Shown here: positions 34,856 to 47,241 of the stretch, piece by piece
How the letters are laid out: every line of letters starts with the position of its first letter
Numbering within the stretch: the first letter of the stretch is position 1
DNA from: Thamnidium elegans
Lineage: Eukaryota; Mucoromycota; Mucoromycetes; Mucorales; Mucoraceae
Reading direction: 5' to 3'
Assembly (NCBI GenBank): GCA_025201345.1
Contig: JAIXMG010000007.1
Span: 744,001 to 808,000, forward strand
Length of the DNA stretch: 64,000 nucleotides
Position numbers and translations under genes: made by a program
Notes under the pieces: model-generated
What the model was told of the DNA's origin: nothing
The model's input: only the letters and a program-made list of their open reading frames with translations
Databases searched by the model: none

Positions 34856-35340
34856 TAAACGGTTTTCTTAGGGACCACCGCAATTTTTTTTTCGGACCAT
34901 CGGTCTGTACATAGGGATACTTAGGATCTTTTTTTTTGTATAAAATTACGTTATTTAGAGTTCGGGAGAAAGTAATAAAAAAGAAAAAAGAAGAAAGGGG
35001 GTTAGGCTAGAGTTCTATGATTAAACATTCCGTTTTTACTCGGTTGTGATATCATTGGTCTCGTCTATCGAAATGAGTGAACGGGATATTGACATTTCAA
35101 AAAGGGTTATCGCCTGTTGATCTATCCAGGAAGACTGGTCGAATATACACCGCCGATGGTATTGCCAAATAATTTCAAGAACAGTACCAAGTGACAGAAG
35201 GATGTCCTCAGGTATCTGTTGACAGGTCTTATCATGCAAGAAGCTTAGAATCGGGTAACCAGTGGTCCGAAAGCAGTATCCCTATGTACAGACCGGTGGT
35301 CCGAAAGAATTTTTGCGGTGGTCCCTAAGAAAACCGTTTA
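34856..35340. mobile_element. 485-bp element with 65-bp terminal inverted repeats (MITE-like)
   Basis: The left arm 34856-34920 and the right arm 35276-35340 are reverse complements with few mismatches, both starting TAAACGGTTTTCTTAGGGAC from the outside. The ends are compatible with TA target duplication, as in Tc1/mariner-type elements. No transposase inside; a short minus-strand ORF at 35036-35239 is not recognised. A GTGGTCCGAAAG unit is repeated within and next to the right arm. Confidence 0.75.
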
Positions 35341-37087
35341 TTTATTACTACACACTAAAAACTTTATACCATGAAAAGATATAACTTTAATCCATCATTC
35401 ATACAAAAAAAAAAATTGATTTATGAAAAAAAAAATCGTTTGGAGTTAAACTAACGTAGATAAAATAATAGCTATTATTACCGTAGAAGCGAATAAAGCT
35501 GGAATTTTTATTTGTTCTTTCTGCTCTTCTCGTCTTCGCGGATTTGCAAGTTTTCAGAACCACTTGTCACGGCAACACCCATAAGAATCAAAGCCTCAAC
35601 GACTGTATTTCCGGTTCAACGAACTAGAAATACAGTAGGAACTGGTGGCCGTAGGAATAGCTACAGTTGGAATACCTCGGCATAGTGATGAATATCTTGA
35701 TTTTATATTGTATTGCGAGTTGATATAATCCATCATTATACGCTTCGAGACAAGCGTATAATAAGGTCTAATAGATATACTTATTATTTAAATCTAATAA
35801 ACCTTCGCGTTAAATATATACTTTACTTGTGTATCATTGTTGTGCTATAATTCGATGCAGTAGCGATATGTAAATCATCAAGCGTAGGTATATTATATAA
35901 CTTTTCTAATTGCTTTTCTAATATTCAGGAGTCTGTAAATTTTACCTTTTGTATTTGGGTCAGCACGAAAAATATCAAACCATACAAATGATTAAGCTAA
36001 AAGAGGCGAAGGCTAGGAAAAACAAAAGTTAAATATATAGATTATAATCTATATTTGATCTACAATGAAAAGAAGTAAAACTTGCCCTGATTCTAGAATT
36101 TAAATTACTTGTATCACTAGCCATCGGCCTATATGAGTGAGTCCATAAAGTTGGTGAGGTTATATCTGGGAAAGTAACAAGATGTGACTAGAAGCTGCCC
36201 AATTAAGAACAAGAAAATTAGTAAAATGCATAGCGTCTCTTTTTAATATCGAAAACTCTTTTGTTGTGGTTCGAAAAAGTTGCTAGATATATATTTTAAT
36301 ACTTTATTTTATACACGTAATTACTCTATATTTTATACAGGTCTTTCAACACCGTAGAAACTTTGCATTTTCTCGAAAAGTTGTACATTTGTAAAGGTAA
36401 TCCACGCTCTTCATCAGACTTTTTATTTTATTCTTTGAAGCTTCTGGATCGTTAAGTACTCTTTTGAACATTTAATATATTTTAAAAAGGGTTGACAACG
36501 GTAAAAAAAAAAAAAAAGATAGGGGGAGAAAAGCGTAGAAATACTCATAATTGTTGTCAATCATACGTAATGGCGAAATCTTTAATATTGATATATAATT
36601 TTCGGATTAAAGAAAAGTAACGTTTCATTTTTCGGTTTTAGTAGGTGTAAGCCACTTTTTGCATATCTTTGCGCGTCTTTATCGCTGTAATTGAAAGTGA
36701 TATAAGTGGATATATAACTACAGTTAGAGCGATAGAGACTCATTAAAACTATTAAGTGATGCTTTCGTATGTCACTTTCTTATTGAATTTAAGCAAAGAT
36801 GATTATAAAAAAAGAAGGTTATTGTTGGTGTATTAAATAACGTTTTAAATCATGATGGAAGCATGAAATTATATCATCTGTAAAACTATAAACTAAATCG
36901 AAGAATTATTCTTTGAATATGTTCCTTATTGCGATATTGAAGAAGAAATAGCCTTTTTTTAATTTTAAATTAAGATCTTTTTACTGAAGAAAATCGCTAC
37001 AATGTATAAACCAGCGAAAGTGGTGTACTCATTTCCATTCATGCCACCGCTTCATTTACCGCAGAACTGTTTCTCATACAGAGATTT
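35341..37087. other. Gap with one coding remnant and a hairpin
   Basis: On the minus strand 35508-35620 reads VVEALILMGVAVTSGSEN and then IREDEKSRKNK before a stop, which looks like the last exon of a lost gene. A near-perfect hairpin, ACTGTATTTC at 35602-35611 and GAAATACAGT at 35627-35636, overlaps it. The rest is AT-rich with nothing recognised. Confidence 0.4.
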
Positions 37088-37800
37088 ATGTCTGCTTTGG
37101 ACATAGTTCAACCAACTATCAACACTGATTTCAATATGGTGGACAGCCAGCTTGTCAAATTAAATCAAGCTGAAGATAGTAGCAGCAACAACAACAACGA
37201 TAACTGTAACACTATCGACGAAAATCACATTTATACTAATAATATTCATAATTCTAATTTATTAACCAAAACTTCAAAATATTTTCTCTGTAAGCATCTC
37301 TTACGAAAATGACGATGATTACGCAGCTGCAGATACCTTTAATAAAGCAATTATCGACTTCAAAAAATTTATAGATTTAATTATAAAAAAAAAAAAATGT
37401 TGGGCCGCTCTCGAATAACGTCAACATGCAAACTCAAAGAAGTAAAGTGAAATAAAAACTAAAAAAAAATTGGTTTTAAGACCTGATGATAGTTGGCAAA
37501 AGTGTAAGGGTTTTATATGCTGATGTTCTCTTTTTTTTTTAAAGAAATAAAGAAATAATTTGAATATGTCTTGAAAGGTATATATGGTTTATTTAATTAT
37601 TTCAACTACACTACATATAATGCATACAAGTATGAAGCTTCTATTCATTTATATACACTTCAAAATTTACAATATTATTTTAATGGCTGTTATGTCTCTA
37701 CTAGATGCACATCTAATGCGAAGGCTATGTGGAGTGAGATAGCAAAAAAAAGACTAATATCAAAACAAAGTATCTTATACGTCTTTGTAACATTTCTTTG
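37088..37800 (+). pseudogene. Coding-like remnants, unknown
   Basis: An ATG at 37088 opens 57 plausible residues (MSALDIVQPTINTDFNMVDS, Asn-rich), followed in another frame by ENDDDYAAADTFNKAIIDF and, further on, by YEASIHLYTLQNLQYYF with CYVSTRCTSNAKAMWSEIA. The pieces do not join by clear splice sites. They may be one broken gene or unrelated fragments. Confidence 0.3.
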
Positions 37801-37946
37801 ATTGAATACACCTTAGAATTATTAGCTATAGTAGATATTTTTGAAATGTTAATTGTTCGTACTACTCATATAGATACCATCAAGATCTACTTGGAATAAA
37901 TTTTTAATATGAGAAAGAAAAAAACATTATTATTAATTCAGACTGG

Positions 37947-38426
37947 ATGAAACCCAACTCTAGACTTCCATTTAAAATTGCATCTACACCTGGTTGCATG
38001 TCTGTTGGTGATGTCATTCGTGAACTAGATGCTCTTCAATTAGTCTCGAGTGAGCTTAATTCTAATATGAAGTTGGAAAATCTACTTGAAGAACACCGTG
38101 CTCGTAAGAAGTCATATAGGAATCCTATTATGACTATGGTATTAAAGGAAGAGATTGTAAGCTGGCTCGTATATATAGAGAGAGATCCAAGGATGACAAC
38201 AATATATTCGTATTGGGCCCTGTCACCAACCAATGGGTTTAGACTCACTCTCACGCAAACACAGTATGAAATATTCGAGAACATACTAAAAATTGAATTC
38301 CATAACGATTTAGTTGACCCATACCTTGACATCGGTTCAGTTGAAGTACCAGCAATATTCATCGAGAATTTTGATTGGCAAAGATTACGTACAAATTTTG
38401 TCCACGGTGCAAATCGTTTTCGGTAA
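37947..38426 (+). CDS. Hypothetical 159-aa protein
   Basis: Uninterrupted ORF from the ATG at 37947, not recognised. Residues 15-60 (SVGDVIRELDALQL, NMKLENLLEEHRARKKSYRN) and 70-135 (EEIVSWLVYIERDPRMTTIY, LTQTQYEIFENILKIEF) look like a folded, mostly helical domain rather than chance translation. No signal peptide or membrane segment. Isolated in a decayed stretch, so it may be the surviving end of a larger broken gene whose pieces lie at 37088-37800. Confidence 0.45.
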   Translation: MKPNSRLPFKIASTPGCMSVGDVIRELDALQLVSSELNSNMKLENLLEEHRARKKSYRNPIMTMVLKEEIVSWLVYIERDPRMTTIYSYWALSPTNGFRLTLTQTQYEIFENILKIEFHNDLVDPYLDIGSVEVPAIFIENFDWQRLRTNFVHGANRFR

Positions 38427-39773
38427 CTACATTTAGAATGAAAGCACCTATTCCTTCTGTTTTACAGGTGTACAATTGGAAGCATACTATTTTTTAATTA
38501 TATTAAATAAAATTAACGTGCTGCATATTACTTTAAGATAAAGAAAACCACTACTTTTATTTGGGCGTCGTACCTGATTTTCGTTTCGCCAAATATAACT
38601 GGTTCAATTAAACTTTGTCGTTTTTATTCAGCTTGAATAATCTAAAAAAGGAGCTACCTTATAGTTTAGACCGAAAAGCACACGCGAAAAACTTTCGTAA
38701 ATATATGTATATTTACGCAGTAACGTAAGAAAAAATATCTGTCTAGTTATTTATACATTTTGAAGTTTGACATAAATAGAAAGCAGGGGTTTTGTAACTT
38801 TAACACGCATCAAAGAACAATTGATATGTGTGGCTTGATTGATTTAGTCTAGGAGTAGCTTATTTAATGAACCGTACAAAAGAAAAAGCTAATTTATATC
38901 GTAACTGCTGATAAACCTATCAGACTTTGTTTTAAACTTGCGTATCATTCAATGACACGCGATATATTTAGGTTTTTTTTTATTAAGTAGATTTATAAAG
39001 AACCTATGAAACTTAAAAAAAAATCGATCAAAAACTTTAACTACAAGCTTAATCTCACAGACGTGATGTTTTTCAAATATAAGACGAAATATGCTGCCAT
39101 GTGGGATTTCCTTACTTTAGTCATGCGACAGTTGTAGGGTGTATAGTAAATAATACTTCTTGTTTCAAAGGAAAAAAAAAACATCCTTATTGTAAAAAAA
39201 AAACAGATCGATCATTTTATAAACTAAAAAGGCCTAGTACAAGAATATTTGATCCACTTACTTTTATTATTATTATTATTATGAATTAACTATTTGTTTC
39301 GTGAGACAAGAGAAATATATAGTCTCCTCCTTATATCCGCAAGAAAAAAAAAAAGCAGTACCCGTTCTTGGTGAAATAATAAGAGAAAACACATGTATTG
39401 ATTTAATAAGAAAAAAAAAAAAGATCAGTGGTTATATTCAAAATTTATGCAGCAAGTGACTAAAATAGATGGTCTGCGTCGCTTATGCGTCACACATAAT
39501 ATATATATAAAAAAGTGGTTACAACTTTTCTTTTTTTTTTTGCTTTTGTAAACGCAGTGCTACAAGATTTAAAAAAGGGGAAGTATGTAGTTTAGTTTCA
39601 TCTCATTTGCGATGTTTTAAAGTGATGTCACTTAGCCTGTAAGAAGTATTGATATATAAAGCAAGCGAGGAGAAGAAGAGGGGGATATATTTTATTTATT
39701 TATTTTGTTCTTCTTTCCTTTAAACTTTTTCTTTTTCTTGTACCATTGTTTATTATACCTTTGAAAAAAAAAT
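38427..39773. other. Intergenic, Spo71-like gene promoter at distal end
   Basis: No gene recognised. A TTA repeat tract lies near 39264-39281, and purine-rich leader sequence occurs from 39670. Confidence 0.5.
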
Positions 39774-42171
39774 ATGAGCCGCTCAAAAGAACCAACTATA
39801 CCCTTTTCTTCAGATCGTGTTATGCTAGATTATTTTACTGATCTATCACCAAAAGACTGTAAGCTTTTCGATAATAGCTCCCCACAAATAATACTTAATA
39901 ATTCAGAGTATGTGAAAAAAAGAGATTTTTCTCCCTCCTTTTTTATATATTACTAATTTTCATTTATATAGTGAGATTCATCACCCTTTATCCGAAAAAC
40001 CTATCGTAACCTCATCACCTTTTATCTCAAAGTATTTAAATCCAGTTTCAATCTTGAGAAAAACATCCAGTACCGGATCCAGCAATCAGCATATTACTCA
40101 TGAAACATCAAATGGAGAACGAAGACCCAGCGCCATTACGTTCTCCAATACAGATAGTCAAAGTGTGTTTTTTGACGCCCTCTCTTATCAAGGGGATCAT
40201 CGACCTATATCACCTACGATACCAAGAACTAATAGTAATACAAATATTTTGAGTAGTATACGTAAAAAGTCAGAGACAAAATCTCGTCGTCCTTCCATGT
40301 TATCCCGTATATCCTCTGCGTATACAAACAAAACTGCAACTATACCCATAGATCATGTTGATTTCAAAAAAGGCTATTATTTACATGAAGGCGTGGTTTT
40401 ATGTGCTATTGTTTCGAAAAATCAAATTAAACTTGAACAGCAACCACTTTATCATGCGGATAAAAAGTTGTTAAAGTGGAAAGAGTATAAAGCCGTCATT
40501 ACGTCAACTGGATACTTGGAACTTTATAAAATTTGTGATTGTAAAAATAGTGTAAGTTGTAAATGTTAAGTTTCGATGCATAATACAATATATCAATTTT
40601 TTCTCTCTAGTCATTACCCATGCGTTTTCATTTTAAGCATAAGAACGCAAGATATAGCATTGATCTTAATCCAGCCGACAACAATATTTTATTCCAAAAA
40701 GCAGTACTAGCCACAAAATCCAAAATTAAACAGGAACCACCATACTTTTTATCTCTGTTGTCAGCTATTGATTTTTCTTGGTCTCTAACGAGTACTAATT
40801 CAAATTTTTATTTCCAGTCTCGATCTGTTTACGTTTCACAGCAATGGTATAGATCCTTGTACACTTGTCTACCTTCAATCTCGAAAAAGCCGTTTCCTAA
40901 AAAGGTCAATTTAACTATCCCAGAACTATCTACTACTATTCAATTACCTCTTTCAGAACTGATTAATGAAGAAGATGAAAATGTAGAACTCAGTAAAGTA
41001 CTCGATAGTGCTCTTGTGTTGTTAAATAGAAACGGTACTCGACCTGTCAATTGGAATAAGAATACACTTGGATTATGCTGGAGAGCGTATTTTGATGGCA
41101 ATATTGATTGGGCTATAAAACCAAAAGATACTCGTATAGAATACTTGATTGAACCTAGATTAATCGAAAAAGTAAAAGTAAATTATGTCATTTGTTATTT
41201 CACGTGTTTAATGCTATACTTTTATAGACACATGAGTTACAGCTAAGATTTTATACTAATGATATACCACCAATTCCAGAAACACCGACTCGAGTGGAAG
41301 GATATATTCTAGACGCGTCTAGTTCACGTACACTACGTAAATCAAATAGACTTTTATATGCAGTTACCATGGACCATTATCTGTTTTTGTACGAAAATAA
41401 AGTATATGCAAAAAAAACACCTATCGAATCCATTTTTTGTTTCTACCATTTAAAGAAGGCCAACCAAACGTTTCCTACTTTACCTCCGCCAGAGTCTAGT
41501 ACGCCAAGATCAGCAGTAGGTGTAATTGATTTGCTGAAAATTAAGGATATTGCAGAAGAATCATGTGAAGCATATGATGAGGAAGAAGAACCAGAGCATG
41601 TGCTGCATTTAGATGATAGATATTTATTTCAGATATTGAATCAGCCGACTAATAATTGGACTGAAAGATTGGAATATATACAAGAGTATTATAAGCGTGG
41701 TCAAGTGCTTAATCAAATTTTGGTAACAATTTTTTTTTTAAAATTATATATGCGTCATTCTGATCTTTTTATATATAGCAGTCAAGCGTTTTATATGTAA
41801 AGAATGCCAAAAGTAAATATGCAACTTTTGAAAAAAGATTATGTATTTTGACAAGCAATGGTGACATTTGCGTTTTCAAAACATCCAAGCACAATAGTTA
41901 TGAACCACCAGAATTCAGTTTATCCTTGAAAGACAACGTGTATATCTACAGCGGTGAAACATGTTGTAGTTATATCAGTGGATTACTGACTTGTCAACCG
42001 GCACGTCTGTTTGAAAATGGGGAAGTAATCGAAAACCATGGCGAAAATAAGCCTAGTCAATGCTGTTTTGTCATTCATAATAGAGACAAGCAGTATGTAT
42101 TATTAGCTAGATCTCAAGCCCAAAAAGATGTTTGGGTTCAAACCATTTGCTCATTTTTAAAAAGCAGTTAA
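39774..42171 (+). CDS. PH-domain protein, Spo71-like
   Basis: Exons 39774-39907, 39972-40551, 40611-41177 (donor could also be at 41172), 41228-41722, 41779-42171 give about 722 aa. Residues 1-180 are Ser/Thr-rich and disordered. A first PH-like unit contains KKLLKWKEYKAVITSTGYLE, FHFKHKNARYSIDL and VSQQWYRSLYTCLP. A second unit starts VEGYILD and SNRLLYAVTMDHYLFLYENK, and a third C-terminal strand-rich block ends KDVWVQTICSFLKSS. The KWKEY..LTSTGYLELY stretch recalls the N-terminal PH region of yeast Spo71 and fission yeast Mug56, which bind phosphoinositides during forespore membrane growth. The orthology is tentative. Confidence 0.7.
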
Positions 42172-42292
42172 AAATAAATTGTTATGTTAGTTATGGCGAT
42201 AAATAAAACTTGACCATATAAAAAAGAGTTTGTTGTGGTTGTTTTTATTTTATTCTTCCCTTCCTCCGCCCCTTCTTTTTCGACTTGATGCC

Positions 42293-43117
42293 ATGTTTCA
42301 ACAACAGCCTTCTTACCAGTTTAATCAAACTTCCTATTTTAAGTGGTATGAACCGCCTTTTCCGTATCACCGAAGAAGTGGACGTGTCAAGTTTTTTAAT
42401 ATGAAAAAAGGATATGGTTTTATTATACCTTTTAGGTCGTATAATAGTAACGGATTAAAACCAGAAGAAGGTATATACATGGATCTATGCTCATTCATCT
42501 ATATCTATTCATCTATATCTATTCATCTACTTACTCAATATTATCGAACCATAGTATTTGTTCATCGTACTTCAATATTAAGCCCCAATAATTTATTTGA
42601 AGCAGCTCTAAATAAGGTTTGTCGTGGAACCATCTTGATAAAAGAAAAGTTTATTTATATGTTTTATACTTTATTTGTACGTGTTTAGGGAGAAGAGGTA
42701 AAAAAGTGTACTTATATATCATTACTTTTATTTATACTAACTTGCATGTATAGGTGGAATATGAATTACATGATGGACCAAGAGGTATTTTCGCACTTTA
42801 CGTGACAGGACCTAAAGGAAGGCCAGTTCAATTAAGTGCTTACGGAAATAACTAGTAAGTGAGAAGATAACACAAGTACGACAGAGACTGATTTTTTTTT
42901 AAAAAAATTTATATATAGTTTATTACAACATCAAGAGCGGCAGCAACAACAAAATTATCAAACTAAATCAGGTTGGTTTAATTGTTTAATATAAATAATA
43001 CGTTTTTATTTATTTATTTAATCGTGTGTAGCAATAGGCTATCAACCATTATACGCTCATCCTCAACAACAATACATGACATATGTTATGCCTTCACACA
43101 ACCTATCATACTATTAA
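42293..43117 (+). CDS. Cold-shock-domain nucleic-acid-binding protein with a 9-nt exon
   Basis: Six exons: 42293-42470, 42555-42616, 42689-42697 (9 nt), 42754-42854, 42919-42971, 43032-43117, giving 162 aa. The cold-shock fold is clear: RSGRVKFFNMKKGYGFI (RNP1-like), VFVHRTSI (RNP2-like), LNKGEEVEYELHDGPRG and LYVTGPKG. The microexon GGAGAAGAG supplies GEE in the conserved EGEEVEFEV-type strand. The C-terminus is Gln-rich and ends YMTYVMPSHNLSYY. Likely binds single-stranded RNA or DNA in translation or stress control. The start is the ATG in GCCATGTTTC; the frame upstream is open but has no better start. Confidence 0.85.
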
Positions 43118-43125
43118 GTTTTTCC

Positions 43126-43809
43126 TTATAAGTCGAGCAAAGTACAAAGTTCTTTACTGTTATATATTTCTACTGGACGAGGTGGAGGGAAATAAGGTTG
43201 TACAGGAATGTCTGACCTTTTACCCTTTTTTAAAAATAAAATAAAAAATGCGTGTTATTTGATACACAAAAAAAAAAATCGAACCATTTATTCGTTACCT
43301 GTCTTGTACTGGCAGAGACGGCCTTTTCAATATAATCCACGTTTTCCGCAACAGCATTATAAGTATCTTTAACTTTATTGACAAGTATCTATCACGTGAG
43401 TCATGTGAGTTAATATAAACGTAAGGTCAAAAAGCTAAAAAAGAAACCTCCAACTGATCTATATTCTTGAATGTAGATTCTAATTCTTGATGCTTTTCTT
43501 TTAAAGATGACAACATTTGGTTAATGAGTTCAGTTTCTGTTTGAATCTATAATATATTTAATACATGTGTCTTTATCATTTTAAAATAAAACTTTTTTTT
43601 TATATATACTTTTGTGGTTAATTCAGAGGTCTCATTCACTCTATTTATGCATGCTTGTGTCTCTGTATTAAAAGTTGAAATCTATTTCGGATGAGTAATA
43701 GATTAGGAAAGAACAAAAAAAAGTGGGTCCTTACAGTGTCTGAAGCGACTGTATCAATAGAAAGTCTCGACTCTAATTCCTTAGAAGCTTCCTTAACAAG
43801 TGACTCCAT
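43126..43809 (-). CDS. Small coiled-coil protein, BLOC-1 subunit 4 (cappuccino)-like
   Basis: Five short exons, 43809-43735, 43681-43610, 43546-43448, 43388-43299 and 43224-43126, each a multiple of three, give 144 aa. The protein is helical: MESLVKEASKELESRLS, INRVNETSELTTKIQTETEL, MLSSLKEKHQELEST, FKNIDQLEILVNKVKDTYN, ENVDYIEKAV, then a Pro-rich end YFPPPRPVEIY. The hydrophobic heptads with IDQLE..V..VK match the cappuccino/Cnl1 region of BLOC-1, which works in endosome maturation. Short coiled coils give weak evidence, so other small complexes are possible. Its stop codon is 8 bp from that of the cold-shock gene on the opposite strand, so their 3'-UTRs must overlap. Confidence 0.65.
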
Positions 43810-44045
43810 TATTATTTTAGGAAAGAAAAGTTAAAAAAAAAAGATTTTTTTTTTATTTCAATATGATAACAAAGCAAAAAAAAAAGTGAGAGTGAGAGAA
43901 AAAATTACATAAGAAGGAGAAGTAAATGCAGGCATAGTGTGAAAAGAAGAAGGATGAAGTTTATAAGAAATGTGTTTGAGTGTATTGTACATAGTAAAAA
44001 AAAAAAAAATAGGGGGGGGGGGAGTGGGAGAGCATATAAATAGCT

Positions 44046-45492
44046 TTAAGCAATATAAAAATTGTTAAAGGTTTGTTGTTGTTGTTGAGGAATGATTGGA
44101 TGTTCGAGTTTAACAGTGGTAATAGCAGCTGATAACTTTTTTTGTTGTTGTTGTTGTTGACGCTTTTTCATCATAGATTGTTGTGTGACTGACGGAGTAT
44201 TCCGAGCCGATGTAGTAGCGTTCTTCATATGAGAGGATTTAATATGTTTTCTTAAGGATCTAGAGTGGAAATATGCTTTATCGCAGCCAGGCACAGAGCA
44301 TAAATAAGGACGGATGTCTGAATGTGTTTTAATATGTGTACTGAGTGAGTCGGGTCTAGAGAATGTCTTGTTGCAACCTATCACGGTACATACAAAAGGT
44401 CGTTCACCTGTATGAGTTCTCATGTGATTGTGCATTTTATGTCTCTTCATAAAAGGTTTTTTGTTACGGGCACAGTCTTCCCATTCGCAGAAATAAGTAG
44501 CCTAATGAAAAGTTAATATTAGTAAGATGTAAATAAATAAATATTATTGTTATTATTATTACCTTGCCGCTACCGATATGACTATCACAGATGTGAGTCA
44601 TCAATTGGTCTAAAGTAGGAGCTTGAGCAGTACAGTGAACCCATAAGCAAGAATGCATTTTGGTTTCTTCTTGTTCTTGTTGATGATTAGATAAAGTGAT
44701 TTCGTAATGGCGGTCTGTATCGTCTTTGTAAAATTCTTGTGAGAGGCTAGAACTACTAATTGATCTTCTACTGGTTTTTTCCATTTCGAGTTGTACAACG
44801 CGTTCGATTAATTGTTCTCTCGACAAATTGTTTAAATTATTATCTTCTTGTTCATAATAAAATTGTTGCATATGTGTAATAATACTATTGTCTTGTTGGC
44901 TTAAAAATAAATTATGTTGCTCGGAATAACCTTTTTGTAACAACATCATATGATCTTGATTCTATATAAATAATATATAATGTCAGTGCACTATTATAAT
45001 TTTTTTTGGTTCGAGCGTGTAACTTACGGTAAGAGATGGAATCAATTGAATATCATCGGTTGTCATGGTACAATGATTATTCAAAATAGGTGAAGGTTGG
45101 AGAAATGATGTATAACCACCATGGAATAGTTGCGAATTTGTTGTCGTCATCATTAAATCGGATATATCAACATCTGGTGTTCTAATACCCAAAGAAGACG
45201 TATCAGATAACTGTTGATGTTGCATAGGATGATTTTGATGAACAAACATCCATTCTTCTAAAGAAGAAGTTTCTTTTGGTTGTTCATGCACAGTAGCATG
45301 AGAGAGAACTAAAATATTCTGTGTTAATATATTATAATAAAATCGCCATAATTTTATAAAGCTATTCTAACCTGGATCGTTCGTAGAGGGTGAGTGAGGA
45401 GAAGGATAATAACTAAAGTTATTTTGTTGAAGGAAAGAAGTGTGAATCTTCAATTCAGACTTGTTATCGTTGTTGCTGTTGAAATAAGACAT
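44046..45492 (-). CDS. C2H2 zinc-finger transcription factor, GLI/Zic-like
   Basis: Exons 45492-45372, 45308-45028, 44961-44563, 44501-44046 give 418 aa. Residues 1-250 are Gln/Ser/Asn-rich with a possible leucine-rich helix (LSREQLIERVVQLEMEK). The zinc fingers occur in tandem: C-LWVHC with HICDSH, YFCEWEDCARNKKPFMKR with HNHMRTH, FVCTVIGCNKTFSRPDSL with HIKTH, YLCSVPGCDKAYFHSRSL with HIKSSH. The TGERP linker and the first two fingers with wide spacing follow the GLI/Zic plan, where finger 1 rarely touches DNA. The tail is polyQ-rich (Q7 and Q5 runs). Presumably nuclear; target genes unknown. Confidence 0.85.
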
Positions 45493-46342
45493 TGGAAGGG
45501 AGTAAAAAAAGTCAAATAAGCTTTGATAACAAAAGAGATAGGATGAGGGAGGAAGAGTGAAATTTGTGAAAAGTAAAAAAATTGAATTATATATATACCC
45601 TTTTTTTTAATTTTTTTCCGTAGTGTGGGCTGAGGAAATTGAAGAAAGGGGATAATAGCGTGTACAAAAAATTTAAAATTTAAAAAGCACTGATCACTCC
45701 ATTAAATCTCGTTGTGTTTTCTTTTTTTAGACCTCAAAAAAAGGATCACCCTTCTTTATCGTTTTGGCTGTAGAAAATTGTTAATATTCAACTGTTACAT
45801 ATCAATTAAAGAAATTAAACCACATGTAATGTTAAAAAAATCATTTTTTTTCTTTTAGGGTATGACAACAATAATCGGACAACATCGGCTTTATTTTCCC
45901 TCCTCATACGATTCCGAAACACCTGTTTATTGTTTTTTCAAATATAGTTTTGTCGTTACTAAGTAGAAGATTAATTATTCACATGTCGATTGTCAAGTCA
46001 ACAGATACGGTTGCTACGTTACTGGCAATATATTGCTAGCGTGGGGGTGATGATGTATTTTACGCCGCTAGTAACTCGTATATTACAACCCTCATTAAAC
46101 AATAAAACACGTTAAAAAAAGCTTATAAAAAATGCGTCACGAAAATTCATCACATGTAAAATATTAATCCACGTGGCACAACAGCTTATTATTTTATATA
46201 TTTTTTTTGCTATTGTTTTTATTATTTTTTTTTTATAAAAAAAAGGGGGGTTATCGAAAGAGTAAAAAAGCAAGTTTTATTATAAAAGGTAAAGAGCCGA
46301 GTATTGATTTCGTAACACCAATGATGTTGTTGTTTATTTTAT
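45493..46342. other. Intergenic: zinc-finger gene promoter and Vip1-like 3' side
   Basis: 850 bp without a recognised gene. T-rich blocks near 45601 and 46201. The 45493 side is the promoter of the minus-strand zinc-finger gene. Confidence 0.5.
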
Positions 46343-47241
46343 TCATACAGTAGACTTGTGATCTTCTTCCTTGGTAATCATCTTTTTCTCGGCCTATTAT
46401 AATATTTTATATCAATCATCTGATTTAAATAGTAGTAATTTTTTCTTAATTAACTTACTGCAATTCTTTTTGCTTCTTCATGAACATTTGTCACTTTTCC
46501 TGCAACTCTGGATGCAATACCTTGTACTTTTAAACCAGCTCTAGATTTCATTAAATTGTGCATACGCGAAGTGGCGGCTGATGTTACAGGAGCACTATTG
46601 GATCTGGTTGCCACAGCAGCATCTTTTTCGGATGTCTCTTTCTGGCCTGGACTGAATCGCGTTAAATTAATGCCTACTTTATTCAAATAGCCACTCATAC
46701 GGGTTGATACACCATGCTTTTCATCAAATTCAGCACCTTTTGCTAAAACCGAGTCTGTCAAAACATAACCTGATGCTAATAATTCAGTCATCACATGTGA
46801 CACAGACTTATTTTCTTGCTTTTGCTGAGCATCACTGGTTATTTCTTTATCTGTTTCTGCCGTATTCGTTATTGGTTCCTTTACTGTCGTTGTCGTTGCA
46901 GCTGTCTTAAAATATGGCTCAACGATGATTGGATTTTCATCCACAACAGCTGAAATTATTTAATTAATATACTTTTTTTTTTCATTCTCCCTAATAAATA
47001 TTATGCTCTGTTTACCTTGACTAAGCAAAGTTGCTGTTTTCGCAGCAGCTTCTTGTTCAAAATAAACTATTGCAATTTGTAACTCTTCTTCTTTCTTCAT
47101 TTCGAAAGCTTTAATAATACCACAAAAAGAAAAAAAATCTTTTATAGTAGCTTCTTTAGTTTTCGAGGAGATATTTTTAATTAAAACAATATTTGGTGTA
47201 GGTTCCGTAGGAAGCTCAATGGCCCATTCGTTACTTGTCAT
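46343..47241 (-). CDS. RRM protein, Vip1-like
   Basis: Exons 47241-47016, 46949-46459, 46393-46343 give 255 aa. An N-terminal RNA recognition motif has RNP2 NIVLIKNIS and a weak RNP1 in the strand IAIVYFEQEAAAKTA, then VVDENPIIVEPY. The C-terminal part has two helical segments (VSHVMTELLASGYVLTDSVL, GVSTRMSGYLNKVG) and an Ala/Ser-rich basic region ending AKRIAAEKKMITKEEDHKST. This layout matches fission yeast Vip1 and its fungal relatives, whose role is poorly known; RNA binding is expected. Confidence 0.8.

Noticed and set aside
35036..35239. 67-aa minus-strand ORF inside the 485-bp inverted-repeat element
   Set aside because: No transposase motif, and the product is too short to drive movement.
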